From JACCYJ01 sp038198775 (GTDB lineage: Bacteria > Actinomycetota > Actinomycetes > Propionibacteriales > Nocardioidaceae), in assembly GCA_038198775.1 (NCBI GenBank), contig JBBPZV010000017.1, positions 62,001 through 126,000 on the forward strand: a DNA stretch of 64,000 nucleotides. The letters are read 5' to 3'. Positions 34,556 to 43,274 of this stretch are shown here, one piece after another. Below the pieces are notes generated by a model. It ran no database searches and was not told the origin of the DNA. It saw nothing but the letters and a program-made list of their open reading frames with translations. The translations under genes were made by a program, and so were the position numbers. Every line of letters starts with the position of its first letter. The first letter of the stretch is position 1.

Positions 34556-35443
34556 GTGGCACGCCTAGCGACGATCGCGGCTCGGGCCGAGCAGCTGCTC
34601 GGCACCACGGTCGTCGCCACCACACCGGTCGCGGGAGGGGACACCTGTACCGCCACCCGGTTGCGGCTGAGCGACGGGCGCAGCGCGTTGATGAAGACCC
34701 GTCCGCATTCACCGCCGGACTTCTTCGAGGTGGAGGCGGCTGGCCTGCGCTGGCTCGCGGCCGCGGCTGGCGCCGCGGTCCCGGAGGTCCTCGCTGTCGA
34801 CGAGGACTGCCTGGTGGTCGGCTGGGTCGAGCCGGGGCGCCCCACCGCGGAGGCCGCCGAGCGCCTCGGCGTCGGCTTGGCGGCCACCCACACCGCCGGT
34901 GCGGCCGGTTTCGGTGCCTCCCGCGACGGCTACGTCCAAGCCGTCGCGGTGTCGAACCGGCCGACGACGGGGTGGGCGGAGTTCTACGCGACCCGGCGGC
35001 TGCTGCCCTGCCTCGAGCTTGCGACCCGCCTCGGCCGGTTGAGCCAGGAGGAAGCGACGACGATCGCCCAGGTGGTGGACCGGATCGAGGAGCTCGCGCC
35101 ACCGTGCGAGCCGCCCGCCCTGCTGCACGGAGACCTCTGGGCGGGCAACATGGTCTGGGGTGGCGACGGTCAGGTGTACCTGGTGGACCCCGCTGCTCAT
35201 GGGGCCCATCGCGAGAGCGACCTGGCCACGCTGGTCTTGTTCGGCTGCCCGCACCTGTCGCGTGTCCTGGACGCTTACCAGGAGGCCGCGCCGCTGGCGT
35301 CCGGGTGGCAGACGCGGGTTTCGCTGCACCAGCTGCACCCGCTGCTCGTCCACGCGGTCAAGCGCGGCGGTGGCTACGGTGCCCGTGCCGGCGCCGCCGC
35401 CCGGGCCGCCTTGAGCGGGGCAGCCCGCGCACGGCGCGGCTGA
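34556..35443 (+). CDS. fructosamine kinase family protein
   Basis: 295 aa, protein-kinase-like fold. LMKTR holds the ATP-contact Lys, LLHGDLWAGNMVWGGDGQVYLVDPAAHGAHRESDLATLVLFG contains the catalytic Asp (HGDLW) and the metal Asp (DPA) typical of fructosamine-3-kinases. These phosphorylate glycated lysines so that they fall off proteins. It ends 48 bases before mprA. Confidence 0.87.
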   Translation: MARLATIAARAEQLLGTTVVATTPVAGGDTCTATRLRLSDGRSALMKTRPHSPPDFFEVEAAGLRWLAAAAGAAVPEVLAVDEDCLVVGWVEPGRPTAEAAERLGVGLAATHTAGAAGFGASRDGYVQAVAVSNRPTTGWAEFYATRRLLPCLELATRLGRLSQEEATTIAQVVDRIEELAPPCEPPALLHGDLWAGNMVWGGDGQVYLVDPAAHGAHRESDLATLVLFGCPHLSRVLDAYQEAAPLASGWQTRVSLHQLHPLLVHAVKRGGGYGARAGAAARAALSGAARARRG

Positions 35444-35479
35444 GCCAGGTGATCCGCTCCGCCGCTTTGCCGGCGGTGG

Positions 35480-35485
35480 CACGCT
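35480..35485 (+). promoter_or_regulatory. -10 hexamer CACGCT for mprA
   Basis: CACGCT, six bases, ATG 35492, with no ribosome binding site. No TCTCAGC repeat is found here, unlike at pepD. Confidence 0.35.
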
Positions 35486-35491
35486 GATCCC

Positions 35492-36193
35492 ATGGCCGAG
35501 CGCGCCCGCGTCCTCATCGTCGACGACGACCGAGCCGTACGCGACTCGCTGCGGCGGTCACTGGAGTTCAACGGCTACACCGTCGACGTCGCCGCCGACG
35601 GCGCCGAGGCGTTGGCGCGGGTGCCACTGATCAGCCCGGACGCCATCGTCATGGACGTGATGATGCCCAGACTGGACGGGCTGGAGACGACCAAGGCACT
35701 GCGGGCCGCCGGCAACGACGTACCGATTCTCGTCCTGACCGCGCGCGACGCCGTCCGGGACCGCGTGGACGGGCTCGACGCCGGCGCCGACGACTACCTC
35801 ACCAAGCCGTTCTCGCTCGAGGAGATGCTGGCGCGGTTGCGCGCGCTGCTGCGCCGGGTGGCCCGCCGGGACTCCGAGGGGGAGCAGACGCCGCTCACCT
35901 TCGCCGACCTCAGCCTCGACGTCGCCACTAGGGAGGTCCGCCGCGGTGAACGGCCGGTGTCGTTGACCCGCACCGAGTTCGCGTTGCTCGAGCTGTTCTT
36001 GCGCCGACCCCGCCTGGTGCTGCAGCGCTCGTTCATCCTGGAGGAGGTCTGGGGCTTCGACTTCCCGACCACTGCCAACTCGCTCGAGGTCTACGTCGGC
36101 TACGTGCGCCGCAAGCTCGAGCAGGAGGGTGAACCGCGGCTGTTGCACACCGTCCGCGGCGTCGGGTACGTGCTGCGCGAGACGGCACCATGA
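35492..36193 (+). CDS. mprA: OmpR-family response regulator, MprA-like
   Basis: 233 aa. Receiver domain (1-120) with acidic DDD at 11-13, phosphorylated Asp in IVMDVMMPRLDG, Thr in LVLTARD and Lys in TKPF. The C-terminal winged helix (about 130-230) has LTRTEFALLELFLRRPRLVLQRSFILEEVWG and GYVRRKLEQEGEPRLLHTVRGVGYVLRE. It pairs with MprB by an ATGA overlap and precedes pepD. That order is the Mycobacterium mprA-mprB-pepD arrangement, which responds to envelope stress. Confidence 0.9.
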   Translation: MAERARVLIVDDDRAVRDSLRRSLEFNGYTVDVAADGAEALARVPLISPDAIVMDVMMPRLDGLETTKALRAAGNDVPILVLTARDAVRDRVDGLDAGADDYLTKPFSLEEMLARLRALLRRVARRDSEGEQTPLTFADLSLDVATREVRRGERPVSLTRTEFALLELFLRRPRLVLQRSFILEEVWGFDFPTTANSLEVYVGYVRRKLEQEGEPRLLHTVRGVGYVLRETAP

Positions 36194-37632
36194 CCCTGCG
36201 AGAACGGCTCTCGGCTCGCATCTCACTGGCCTCGCGGGTGACGCTGCTCGCGACCATCGCGGTGGGCCTCACGGTCGCCGTGGTCAGTGGGGCGGTCTAC
36301 CTGACCGTGCGCAAGCAGCTCACCGACTCGCTGGACCAGTCGCTGCTTCGCCGGGCGTACGCCGCAGCGGACGCCGGTCTGATCGCCCAGGGCCTCGGTG
36401 GCATCCCACCGGGGACGTTCGCCGCCGCGGACATCAAGATCGCGGTGATCGGCAACGACAAGGTACTCTCAGCGCCCGACGCGCAACCCCTCGACTACGT
36501 CGGGGCGCAGGAGTCGCAGGTCGCCCAGGGGGGGCTCCCCCGTTCCATCCGCACGGTCTCCGTCGACGAGACGATGTACCGAGTCGTCGCCGTGCCCGCG
36601 GGCAGCGGCTCGGCGCTGGTGCTCGCACAGTCGATGCAGCCCACGTACGAGGTGCTGGACCGGCTCGGCTTGGTGTTCTGGATCGTCGGGGTCGCCGGGG
36701 TCATCGTCGCCGGGATCGCCGGATGGGTCGTGGGCACCAACAGCCTGCGCCCGGTGCGGCGGCTCACAGCCGCCGCCGAACGGGTGGCTCGGACACAGCA
36801 GCTGGCGCCGATCGAGGTGACCGGTGACGACGAGCTGGCCCGGCTGACGGTCGCGTTCAACTCGATGCTGGCCGCGCTCGACGCCTCTCAGCAACGCCAG
36901 CGGCGGCTGGTGGCCGACGCCGGGCACGAGCTGCGCACACCGTTGACCAGCCTGCGGACGAACATCGATCTGCTGGCGCAGACCGCGGGTGGCAGCGGGC
37001 TCGCTCCGCAGGCACGCGGGGAGCTGCTCGCCGACGTCCGCGCCCAGGTCGAGGAGCTATCCACGCTGGTCGGTGACCTGGTGGAGCTCGCACGCGACGA
37101 ACCGCTCACCCGAGCGCCCGAGCCGACCGATCTCGGACAGCTCGTCGACAGCTGCGTCGAGCGGGTGAGGCGCCGTGCACCCGGCATCGACTTCGACGTG
37201 GACACCGAGCCGTGGCTGGTCATCGGCGAGCCGCAGTTGCTGGAGCGCGCGGTCACCAACCTGCTCGACAACGCGGCCAAGTGGAGTCCCCCCCTGGGAA
37301 CGGTGACGGTCCGGCTGCGGGACGGCGAGCTGAGCGTCACAGACCAGGGCCCCGGTATCAGCGACCAAGACCTCCCCCATGTCTTCGAGCGGTTCTACCG
37401 CTCGCCGGAGGCCCGAACGCTGCCCGGGTCCGGGCTAGGGCTGGCGATCGTGCATCAGACCGCACACCGCCACGGTGGCAGCGTCGCAGCCGGGCGGACC
37501 GCGGATGGCGGTGCCCTGTTCACGCTGCGGCTTCCCGGTGAGCCGGTAAGTGAAGCGGGTTTCGCCGAACCGGTGGCGGGTGAGCAGGTCGCGAGCGAGC
37601 CGGTGGCCGGTGAACGGGTGGCGCGCCCGTGA
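36190..37632 (+). CDS. mprB: sensor histidine kinase, MprB-like
   Basis: 480 aa. Two membrane helices (about 17-37 and 160-182) flank an extracytoplasmic sensor loop; HAMP (about 183-235); the H box VADAGHELRTPLTSLRTN; N box NLLDNAAKWSP; G boxes VTDQGPGISDQDLPHVFERFYRSPE and GSGLGLAIVHQTA. The C-terminal 25 residues are an Ala/Glu/Val-rich repeat (EPVAGEQVASEPVAGERVA). It phosphorylates MprA. Confidence 0.9.
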   Translation: MTLRERLSARISLASRVTLLATIAVGLTVAVVSGAVYLTVRKQLTDSLDQSLLRRAYAAADAGLIAQGLGGIPPGTFAAADIKIAVIGNDKVLSAPDAQPLDYVGAQESQVAQGGLPRSIRTVSVDETMYRVVAVPAGSGSALVLAQSMQPTYEVLDRLGLVFWIVGVAGVIVAGIAGWVVGTNSLRPVRRLTAAAERVARTQQLAPIEVTGDDELARLTVAFNSMLAALDASQQRQRRLVADAGHELRTPLTSLRTNIDLLAQTAGGSGLAPQARGELLADVRAQVEELSTLVGDLVELARDEPLTRAPEPTDLGQLVDSCVERVRRRAPGIDFDVDTEPWLVIGEPQLLERAVTNLLDNAAKWSPPLGTVTVRLRDGELSVTDQGPGISDQDLPHVFERFYRSPEARTLPGSGLGLAIVHQTAHRHGGSVAAGRTADGGALFTLRLPGEPVSEAGFAEPVAGEQVASEPVAGERVARP

Positions 37633-37669
37633 GGCACGTCCGCGAAGTCTTGGTGCGGTCACACAACCG

Positions 37670-37702
37670 TCTCAGCCGCATCTCAGCGTGGTCACCGACG
37701 AT
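37670..37702 (+). promoter_or_regulatory. direct-repeat regulator box and -10 element of pepD
   Basis: TCTCAGC at 37670-37676 and at 37681-37687 (11 bp apart, one helical turn) form a direct repeat of the kind bound by OmpR-family dimers. GACGAT at 37697-37702 lies six bases before ATG 37709, so the box sits over the -35 position. MprA of mycobacteria binds loosely conserved direct repeats upstream of its targets; the exact consensus should be compared. Confidence 0.5.
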
Positions 37703-37708
37703 GGGGTC

Positions 37709-38971
37709 ATGACTACGCCACCGAGCGAGCCCCCGGTTCCCGAGCCCGGCTCGTTTCACCGCTACGAGCCGACCGCACCACTGCCACCAGCACAGCCGTG
37801 GGGACAGCCGCACGGACAGCCGTACGGAGGACCAGCGCAGCCGATTCGCGACCCGCAGCGCTCGCCACGACGAGGTGGCGTCGTCGTGGCGGCCGCCGTC
37901 CTCGCCGGCGCGCTCGCCGGGATCGGCGGTGCAGCCGGTTACGACGCGGTCAGCACCGACTCACCGGCCACGACCACCACCAGCTCGCTCGGGGCCCCGG
38001 TGGCCAGCGCGAACGGGACTGCGCTCGCGCGCGGCAGCATCCAGCAGGTGGCCGCCAAGGTGCTGCCGTCGGTGGTGCAGATCAACGTCAAGGGCCCCCA
38101 GATCGCCGACAGCGGCACCGGCATCATCTTGAGTTCGAACGGGCAGATCCTGACCAACAACCACGTCGTGGAGGCCGCTGCCAACGGGGGGACGATCACC
38201 GTCTTGTTCGGCGACGGCAAGACCGCCCGCGCCAAGATCGTCGGACGGGACCCGCTGACCGACATCGCGGTGATCGCGGCCAAGGGCGCGTCCGGTCTCA
38301 CACCGGCGACGTTGGGGTCGTCGGCGGACCTGCAGGTTGGCCAGCCGGTGGTCGCGGTGGGTTCGCCGTTCGGCTTGGAGAGCACCGTTACCAGTGGCAT
38401 CGTCAGCGCCCTCAACCGTCCCGTCTCAGCCGGCTCCACGGGCGGCGGGTCCGGCACGATCTTCCCTGGCATCCAGACCGACGCGGCCATCAACCCCGGC
38501 AACTCCGGTGGCCCGCTGGTCAACATGGGTGGGCAGGTGATCGGGATAAACTCCGCGATCAAGACCGCGTCGACTCAGGTGGGCAGTCCGGGTGGCTCGA
38601 TCGGGCTCGGCTTCGCCATCCCCATCGACCTGGCCCGCTCGATCGCCGAGCAGCTCATCGCCGGCAAGGCGCCGACGCACGCACGCCTCGGCGTGTCGGT
38701 CACCGATGCCGTCGCCAAGGACGGGCTGACCAGCACCGGAGCACTGGTCAAGGACGTCACCAACGGCAGCGCCGCCGCGGCGGGCGGGCTCCAGCCAGGT
38801 GATGTGATCACCAGCGTCAACGGCCAGCCGGTCAGCGGTGCCGACGGCCTCGTCGCCGCGGTGCGCAGCCACCGGCCGGGTGAGACGGTCACGCTGACGT
38901 ACCGCCGTGGCGGCACCGTCCACCAGACCCAAGCGACCCTGGAGAGCGACCAAGGCCAGCCAGCGTCCTGA
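37709..38971 (+). CDS. pepD: HtrA-like serine protease PepD
   Basis: 420 aa. A Pro-rich cytoplasmic N-terminus (1-55), one membrane helix (about 57-80), then a trypsin-like domain with His in ILTNNHVVEAA, Asp in DPLTDIAVIA and Ser in INPGNSGGPLVN. A PDZ domain (about 330-415) carries GLQPGDVITSVNGQPVSG. It degrades or refolds damaged envelope proteins. The upstream direct-repeat box ties it to MprA. Confidence 0.92.
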   Translation: MTTPPSEPPVPEPGSFHRYEPTAPLPPAQPWGQPHGQPYGGPAQPIRDPQRSPRRGGVVVAAAVLAGALAGIGGAAGYDAVSTDSPATTTTSSLGAPVASANGTALARGSIQQVAAKVLPSVVQINVKGPQIADSGTGIILSSNGQILTNNHVVEAAANGGTITVLFGDGKTARAKIVGRDPLTDIAVIAAKGASGLTPATLGSSADLQVGQPVVAVGSPFGLESTVTSGIVSALNRPVSAGSTGGGSGTIFPGIQTDAAINPGNSGGPLVNMGGQVIGINSAIKTASTQVGSPGGSIGLGFAIPIDLARSIAEQLIAGKAPTHARLGVSVTDAVAKDGLTSTGALVKDVTNGSAAAAGGLQPGDVITSVNGQPVSGADGLVAAVRSHRPGETVTLTYRRGGTVHQTQATLESDQGQPAS

Positions 38972-39014
38972 CAGCTAGCTGGCCGGTCTGGCGCTGACAC
39001 GCTCCGGCGGACGC

Positions 39015-39078
39015 CAACTTCCAATGGCTGAGCGTCACTTCCCGTGGCATGCGCGCCATTGGACGTGGCGCTCAGCCG
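39015..39078. repeat. dispersed palindromic repeat, copy C (short)
   Basis: AACTTCCAATGGCTG, CACTTCCCGTGGCATGC, GCGCCATTGGACGTGGCGCTC. The terminal CTATCCC palindrome is missing, replaced by CAGCCGCGG. It lies between convergent pepD and the PhzE-like gene, 4 bases from the latter's stop. Confidence 0.75.
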
Positions 39079-39081
39079 CGG

Positions 39082-40953
39082 TCAGGGGAGCAGCAGGTCG
39101 GCGACCAGCCGGGTGAGGATCGCGGGACCGTGCTGGGTGAGGATCGACTCGGCGTGGAACTGCACCCCCCGAAAGCCCGGCCCGCTGACCAGGTGGACGT
39201 CGCCGCTGCCGGGATCGACTTCCACGACGACGCCCGGCGCCAGCCCCGACTCGGGCACCCGAGCTACGAACGTGTTGTAGAAGCCGACTAGCTCCTGACG
39301 TCCCAGCACCGGTAGTCGGGCCTGCGTGCCCTGGAAGACGATGTCCTTGGCGACCAGCGGCATGCCCAGCTGCGAGCAGAGCACCTGGTGCCCCAGGCAC
39401 ACCGCCAACAACGGCCGCGACTGGTCCAGGCAGGCCCGGATCGCATGGCCGAACGTGGCGATCTTGGGGTCCGAGGTGTCTCGCGGGTCGCCCGGTCCAG
39501 GCCCCGCCACGACCAGGTCGCAGTCGGGCGCCCGGGGCCAGTCCCGGTGGCTGACCACAGCTGACTCGACCCCGATGACCGCCAGGACGTGCCGCAGCAT
39601 CGTCACGAAGTCGTCCTCGCCGTCGAGGATCAGTGCCCGGCGACCGCGCAGCCGTGGGTCCGGTGGCGTCGTCGCCTGATCGGTGAGCCAGAACGGGCTG
39701 AGCCGGGAGTTGCGCGAGCCGAGGGCGATCCGGACGTCCTCGTCCTCCTCCAACACCGCGACCGCCGATTCCGCCGGTACGGGTGGATCGACCAGACCGA
39801 AGGCGGTGAGCACACCGGCTGCCTTCGCATGAGTCTCCGCCACCTCGTAGTGGGGGTCGGAGTCCCGGACGAGCGTGGCGCCGGCCATGACACTGAGCCG
39901 TCCCTCAACGTCGACATCGGCAGTACGGATCAGGATGGGCGCGTCCAGCGCGGTGCCGCCGTCCTCGGTGCGGCCGAACAGGGCCGCCACCGCGCCGTAG
40001 TATCCCCGGCCGGTGGCTTCGTACCGCTGGATGAGGCGGCAGGCGTTGCGGACCGGGCTGCCGGTCACGGTCGCGGCAAACATCGAGTCTCGCAGCACCT
40101 GCCGCGGGTCGCGGCGGGTGCGACCGGCGAGCAGGTACTCGGTGTGCAGCAGGTGCGCCATCTGCTTGAGATACGGGCCGAGCACCAGACCGCCCTCGGA
40201 GCAGATGTCGCACATCATCTTCAGCTCCTCGTCGACGACCATGAAGAGCTCGTAGACCTCCTTCTCGTCAGCGAGGAATTCCAGCAGGGCAGCCTTGCGG
40301 TCGGCCACCGGTCTCGACGGACCAAGCCGGAAGGTCCCGCTGATCGGGTTCATCCGCACGCTGTCGTGCTCGACGCTGATATGGCGCTCGGGACTCGCCC
40401 CGATCAGGTAGCGGTCGCCGGTGAACACGCAGAAGGTCCAGTACGCCCCCCGCTCGCCGGTCAGCAGACGGCGAAACACCGACAGCGCCGACGCGGTTCC
40501 CCAGCCGGCCAGCCGGGCTGCGTAGCGCCTGGCGATCACGAGGTTGGCACCTTGCCCGTTGCCGATCTCGTCGCGGATGACCGCCGCCACCGCCCGCGCG
40601 TACTCCTCGTCGCTGGTCTCGAAGCCACCGCGGTCGGCGAACCGCGGCGGATCGGTAGGCAGCGCTGCGAGCAGGTCGACGAGCGGTACCTCGGACTCGA
40701 GCTCGACGGCGATACGGGTCAACGGCGTCCCGTCCTGGTGGGCGCCGAAACCGCGCTCTCGCAGCTGGGCATACGGAACTAGCACGAGCGAGTCGGCGCG
40801 GCGTCCGGGCGGCGGCGGTCCGCCCTCAAGGGGGAGGTCCGCCAGCTCGCTGAAGTCGGTCCGTGTGCCGCCGAGCAGGCGGGCGGTGTCGGCGTTCCGG
40901 CCGCGGATCAGGGCCCAGGCCGGTGCGGCCAGCACCTTGCCCAGCGCCTCCAT
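39082..40953 (-). CDS. PhzE-like anthranilate/aminodeoxyisochorismate synthase (fused synthase-amidotransferase)
   Basis: About 623 aa: a chorismate-binding domain (residues 1-400; EVYELFMVVDEELKMMCDICSEGG, TEYLLAGRTRRDPRQVLRDSMFAATVTGSPVRNACRLI) fused to a GATase1 domain (about 435-620; Cys in LAVCLGHQVLCSQLGM, His in GVQFHAES). The early block LVLVPYAQLRERGFGAHQDGTPL is the PhzE type rather than TrpE. PhzE makes 2-amino-2-deoxyisochorismate for phenazines, but no other phz gene is here. ATG 40953 lies 7 bases after the helicase stop. Confidence 0.8.
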   Translation of the reverse strand: MEALGKVLAAPAWALIRGRNADTARLLGGTRTDFSELADLPLEGGPPPPGRRADSLVLVPYAQLRERGFGAHQDGTPLTRIAVELESEVPLVDLLAALPTDPPRFADRGGFETSDEEYARAVAAVIRDEIGNGQGANLVIARRYAARLAGWGTASALSVFRRLLTGERGAYWTFCVFTGDRYLIGASPERHISVEHDSVRMNPISGTFRLGPSRPVADRKAALLEFLADEKEVYELFMVVDEELKMMCDICSEGGLVLGPYLKQMAHLLHTEYLLAGRTRRDPRQVLRDSMFAATVTGSPVRNACRLIQRYEATGRGYYGAVAALFGRTEDGGTALDAPILIRTADVDVEGRLSVMAGATLVRDSDPHYEVAETHAKAAGVLTAFGLVDPPVPAESAVAVLEEDEDVRIALGSRNSRLSPFWLTDQATTPPDPRLRGRRALILDGEDDFVTMLRHVLAVIGVESAVVSHRDWPRAPDCDLVVAGPGPGDPRDTSDPKIATFGHAIRACLDQSRPLLAVCLGHQVLCSQLGMPLVAKDIVFQGTQARLPVLGRQELVGFYNTFVARVPESGLAPGVVVEVDPGSGDVHLVSGPGFRGVQFHAESILTQHGPAILTRLVADLLLP

Positions 40954-40960
40954 CGCGCGC

Positions 40961-43084
40961 TCAGCGGCCGAGCCGGGCGAGCCACCCGAGGTCGGTGCCG
41001 AGCGTGACGAGCCGTTGGGTCGCACGGGTGAGCACGACGTAAAGGGTCCGCCAGCCGGTCTCGGCCCCTCCTCCCTCGGCGACGATCGCTGCCGGGTCGA
41101 CGACGACGACGCCGTCGAACTCCAGCCCCTTGCTGTCAAGGGCGGCGAGCACGACCACCCGATCCGACAGTCGTGGCGGGTCGGCTGCCATGACCTGAGC
41201 AAGGTGAGCGCGCAACGAGACCGGAGCCACGACGGCGACGGTGCCCTCCAGATCGGTCGTCAAGGCATGCACGGCATCGCGTACCGCGCCCGCGAGGTGG
41301 GTCTCCGCGACGACCCGATGCTCGGGCGGCACGCCGCTGCGGCGTACTGCCTGCGGCAGGTCCGGATCGGGCACGGCGGCACTGATGACCTCGGCGGCGA
41401 GTTCGAAGATCTCCGCGGAGTTACGGTAGTTCGTCGACAGCCGGAATGCGTGCTGGGCCTTGTCTCCCAGCGCCTCGGCCCGGGCGGCCGCCGACTCCGC
41501 GGTCAGCGGCCACGCCGACTGCGACGGATCACCGACCACGGTCCAGCTCGCCTGGCGGCCGCGCCGACCCAGCATCCGCCACTGCATCGGGGAGAGGTCC
41601 TGCGCCTCGTCGACCAGTACGTGCGCGTACGAGTCGTCCTCCGTGGGCGTCGTCGCCCGCAACGCCAGCGCGGCCTCCTCGCGCTCGAACGAGGTGAGCT
41701 GTCGTGGCACGTCCTCGGGCTCGGCCGCCGGGAATGCATCCGGTACGTCGCCGAGCAGGTAGCGCAGCTCGTCGATCAGCGGGACGTCCTCCACCGCGGG
41801 ATCGGCATGCCCTCGCCACGAGTCGCTCAGGGTGTCCACCTCCGCCGGCGAGAGGTCCGTACCGGCGTAGCCCTGAAGCCGACCGGGGTGGTGCAACCAG
41901 CCCCAGACCTGCACCGCATCCAGCGGCGGCCACCACTCGGCGAGAAATCGGCGGAACGTCGCGCTGCTCTTCAACGTGTCGACGAAGTCGTCGCGGCCAC
42001 GTTCGCGGCCCCGCTCCCCCTGAACCCGCTGCCAGAGCAGCTCGACGAGCTGGCGCTCCACCTTGGGCAACGCCCGGTTGCGTTGTTGGCCGGACCCCAG
42101 CAGGGTGCGCTGCAGCCGGTGCAGGTCCCGGGGCTCGAGCACGAGGACGTCGTCGCGATAGAACCAACGGAACCGCTCCGGGGCACCGGGCGGTGCGCCG
42201 CGTACCGCCCGGTGTAGCACCCGGCGCATCCGCCCGGAACCCTTGACCACCGCGGCGTCCAACGGGTCGTGGCGAGTTGCGCTGACACCGTCGACCACCT
42301 CGCCCAGCGAGCGCAGGGTTACGCTGGCCTCACCCAGGCTGGGTAGCACCCGATCGATGTAGGACATGAAGACGCTCGACGGCCCCACCACCAGAACCCC
42401 GCCGGTTTCGAACCTGCGACGGTCGGTGTAGAGCAGGTACGCCGCCCGGTGCAGCGCCACCACGGTCTTCCCGGTGCCCGGCCCGCCGCCGATCGTGGTG
42501 ACCCCTCGGCTCGGCGCCCGGATCGCCTCGTCCTGCTCCTTTTGGATGGTGGCGACCACCGAGTGCATGGAGGAGTCGCGAGCTCGGCCGAGCTCGGCCA
42601 GCAACGCCCCTTCGCCGACCACAGCCATGTCGGCTGGCGCCGCGGCGGCGTCCAGCAGGTCGTCCTCGACTCCTACCACCCGCTCGCCCTTGCACCGCAG
42701 CACCCGTCGGCGCACGACCCCGGACGGCTCATGCGCGGTGGCCTGGTAGAAGACCGCCGCCGCCGGTGCCCGCCAGTCGATGAGCATCACCTCACGCTCG
42801 GCGTCTCGCAAGCCGTTCCGACCGATGTAGCGTTCTTCGCCGTTGATGAGGTCGAGTCGCCCGAACACCAGCCCCTCGTGGGCGGCGTCCAGCGCGGCGA
42901 TTCGCCGAGCGGCCTGATAGACCATGGCATCGCGCTCGACCAGTCCGCCCTCGTGGCCGAGGCGAGCCCTGCCGTGCCCCTCCGCGGCCAGCGCCTGCGC
43001 GGCTTTCGCCGCTTCCGCGAGCCGCTCGTACACGGCGTCGACGTAGCGTTGCTCGGAGCTGATCTCCCGCTCGGCGGCTGACAC
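40961..43084 (-). CDS. HelD/HelR-like RNA polymerase-associated helicase
   Basis: 707 aa superfamily-1 ATPase. Walker A GGGPGTGKTVVALHRAAYLLY, an interrupted 1A/2A arrangement, DEAQDLSPMQWRML (Walker B) and VVLAALDSKGLEFDGVVVVDP, YVVLTRATQRL near the end. The N-terminal helical arm (SSEQRYVDAVYERLAEAAKAAQALA) and IGRNGLRDAEREVMLIDWRAPAAAVFYQAT are typical of actinobacterial HelD, which clears stalled RNA polymerase and can protect it from rifamycins (HelR). A start codon GTG 43084 with AGGAGCC upstream. Confidence 0.8.
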   Translation of the reverse strand: MSAAEREISSEQRYVDAVYERLAEAAKAAQALAAEGHGRARLGHEGGLVERDAMVYQAARRIAALDAAHEGLVFGRLDLINGEERYIGRNGLRDAEREVMLIDWRAPAAAVFYQATAHEPSGVVRRRVLRCKGERVVGVEDDLLDAAAAPADMAVVGEGALLAELGRARDSSMHSVVATIQKEQDEAIRAPSRGVTTIGGGPGTGKTVVALHRAAYLLYTDRRRFETGGVLVVGPSSVFMSYIDRVLPSLGEASVTLRSLGEVVDGVSATRHDPLDAAVVKGSGRMRRVLHRAVRGAPPGAPERFRWFYRDDVLVLEPRDLHRLQRTLLGSGQQRNRALPKVERQLVELLWQRVQGERGRERGRDDFVDTLKSSATFRRFLAEWWPPLDAVQVWGWLHHPGRLQGYAGTDLSPAEVDTLSDSWRGHADPAVEDVPLIDELRYLLGDVPDAFPAAEPEDVPRQLTSFEREEAALALRATTPTEDDSYAHVLVDEAQDLSPMQWRMLGRRGRQASWTVVGDPSQSAWPLTAESAAARAEALGDKAQHAFRLSTNYRNSAEIFELAAEVISAAVPDPDLPQAVRRSGVPPEHRVVAETHLAGAVRDAVHALTTDLEGTVAVVAPVSLRAHLAQVMAADPPRLSDRVVVLAALDSKGLEFDGVVVVDPAAIVAEGGGAETGWRTLYVVLTRATQRLVTLGTDLGWLARLGR

Positions 43085-43181
43085 CTGGCTCCTTCATGCC
43101 CGGGGCGGACGCGCGAACCGGGAAGTCTATGCCACCCGAATGGCTACGAGGAGGGCCGGCAGCACAGCGGCGCTACCCCTC

Positions 43182-43263
43182 GTACTTCCATTGACTGAGC
43201 AGCACTTGCGACAGGCTGTGCGCCACTGGAAGTGCCGCTATCCCAGGTGAACATGGGATAGCG
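43182..43263. repeat. dispersed palindromic repeat, copy D
   Basis: TACTTCCATTGACTGAGC, CACTTGCGACAGGCTGTG, CGCCACTGGAAGTG and the terminal palindrome with arms GCTATCCCA / TGGGATAGC. It ends 12 bases before the enoyl-CoA hydratase stop. The second half-site is the most degenerate of the five. Confidence 0.8.
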
Positions 43264-43274
43264 AGAACCGGCGC

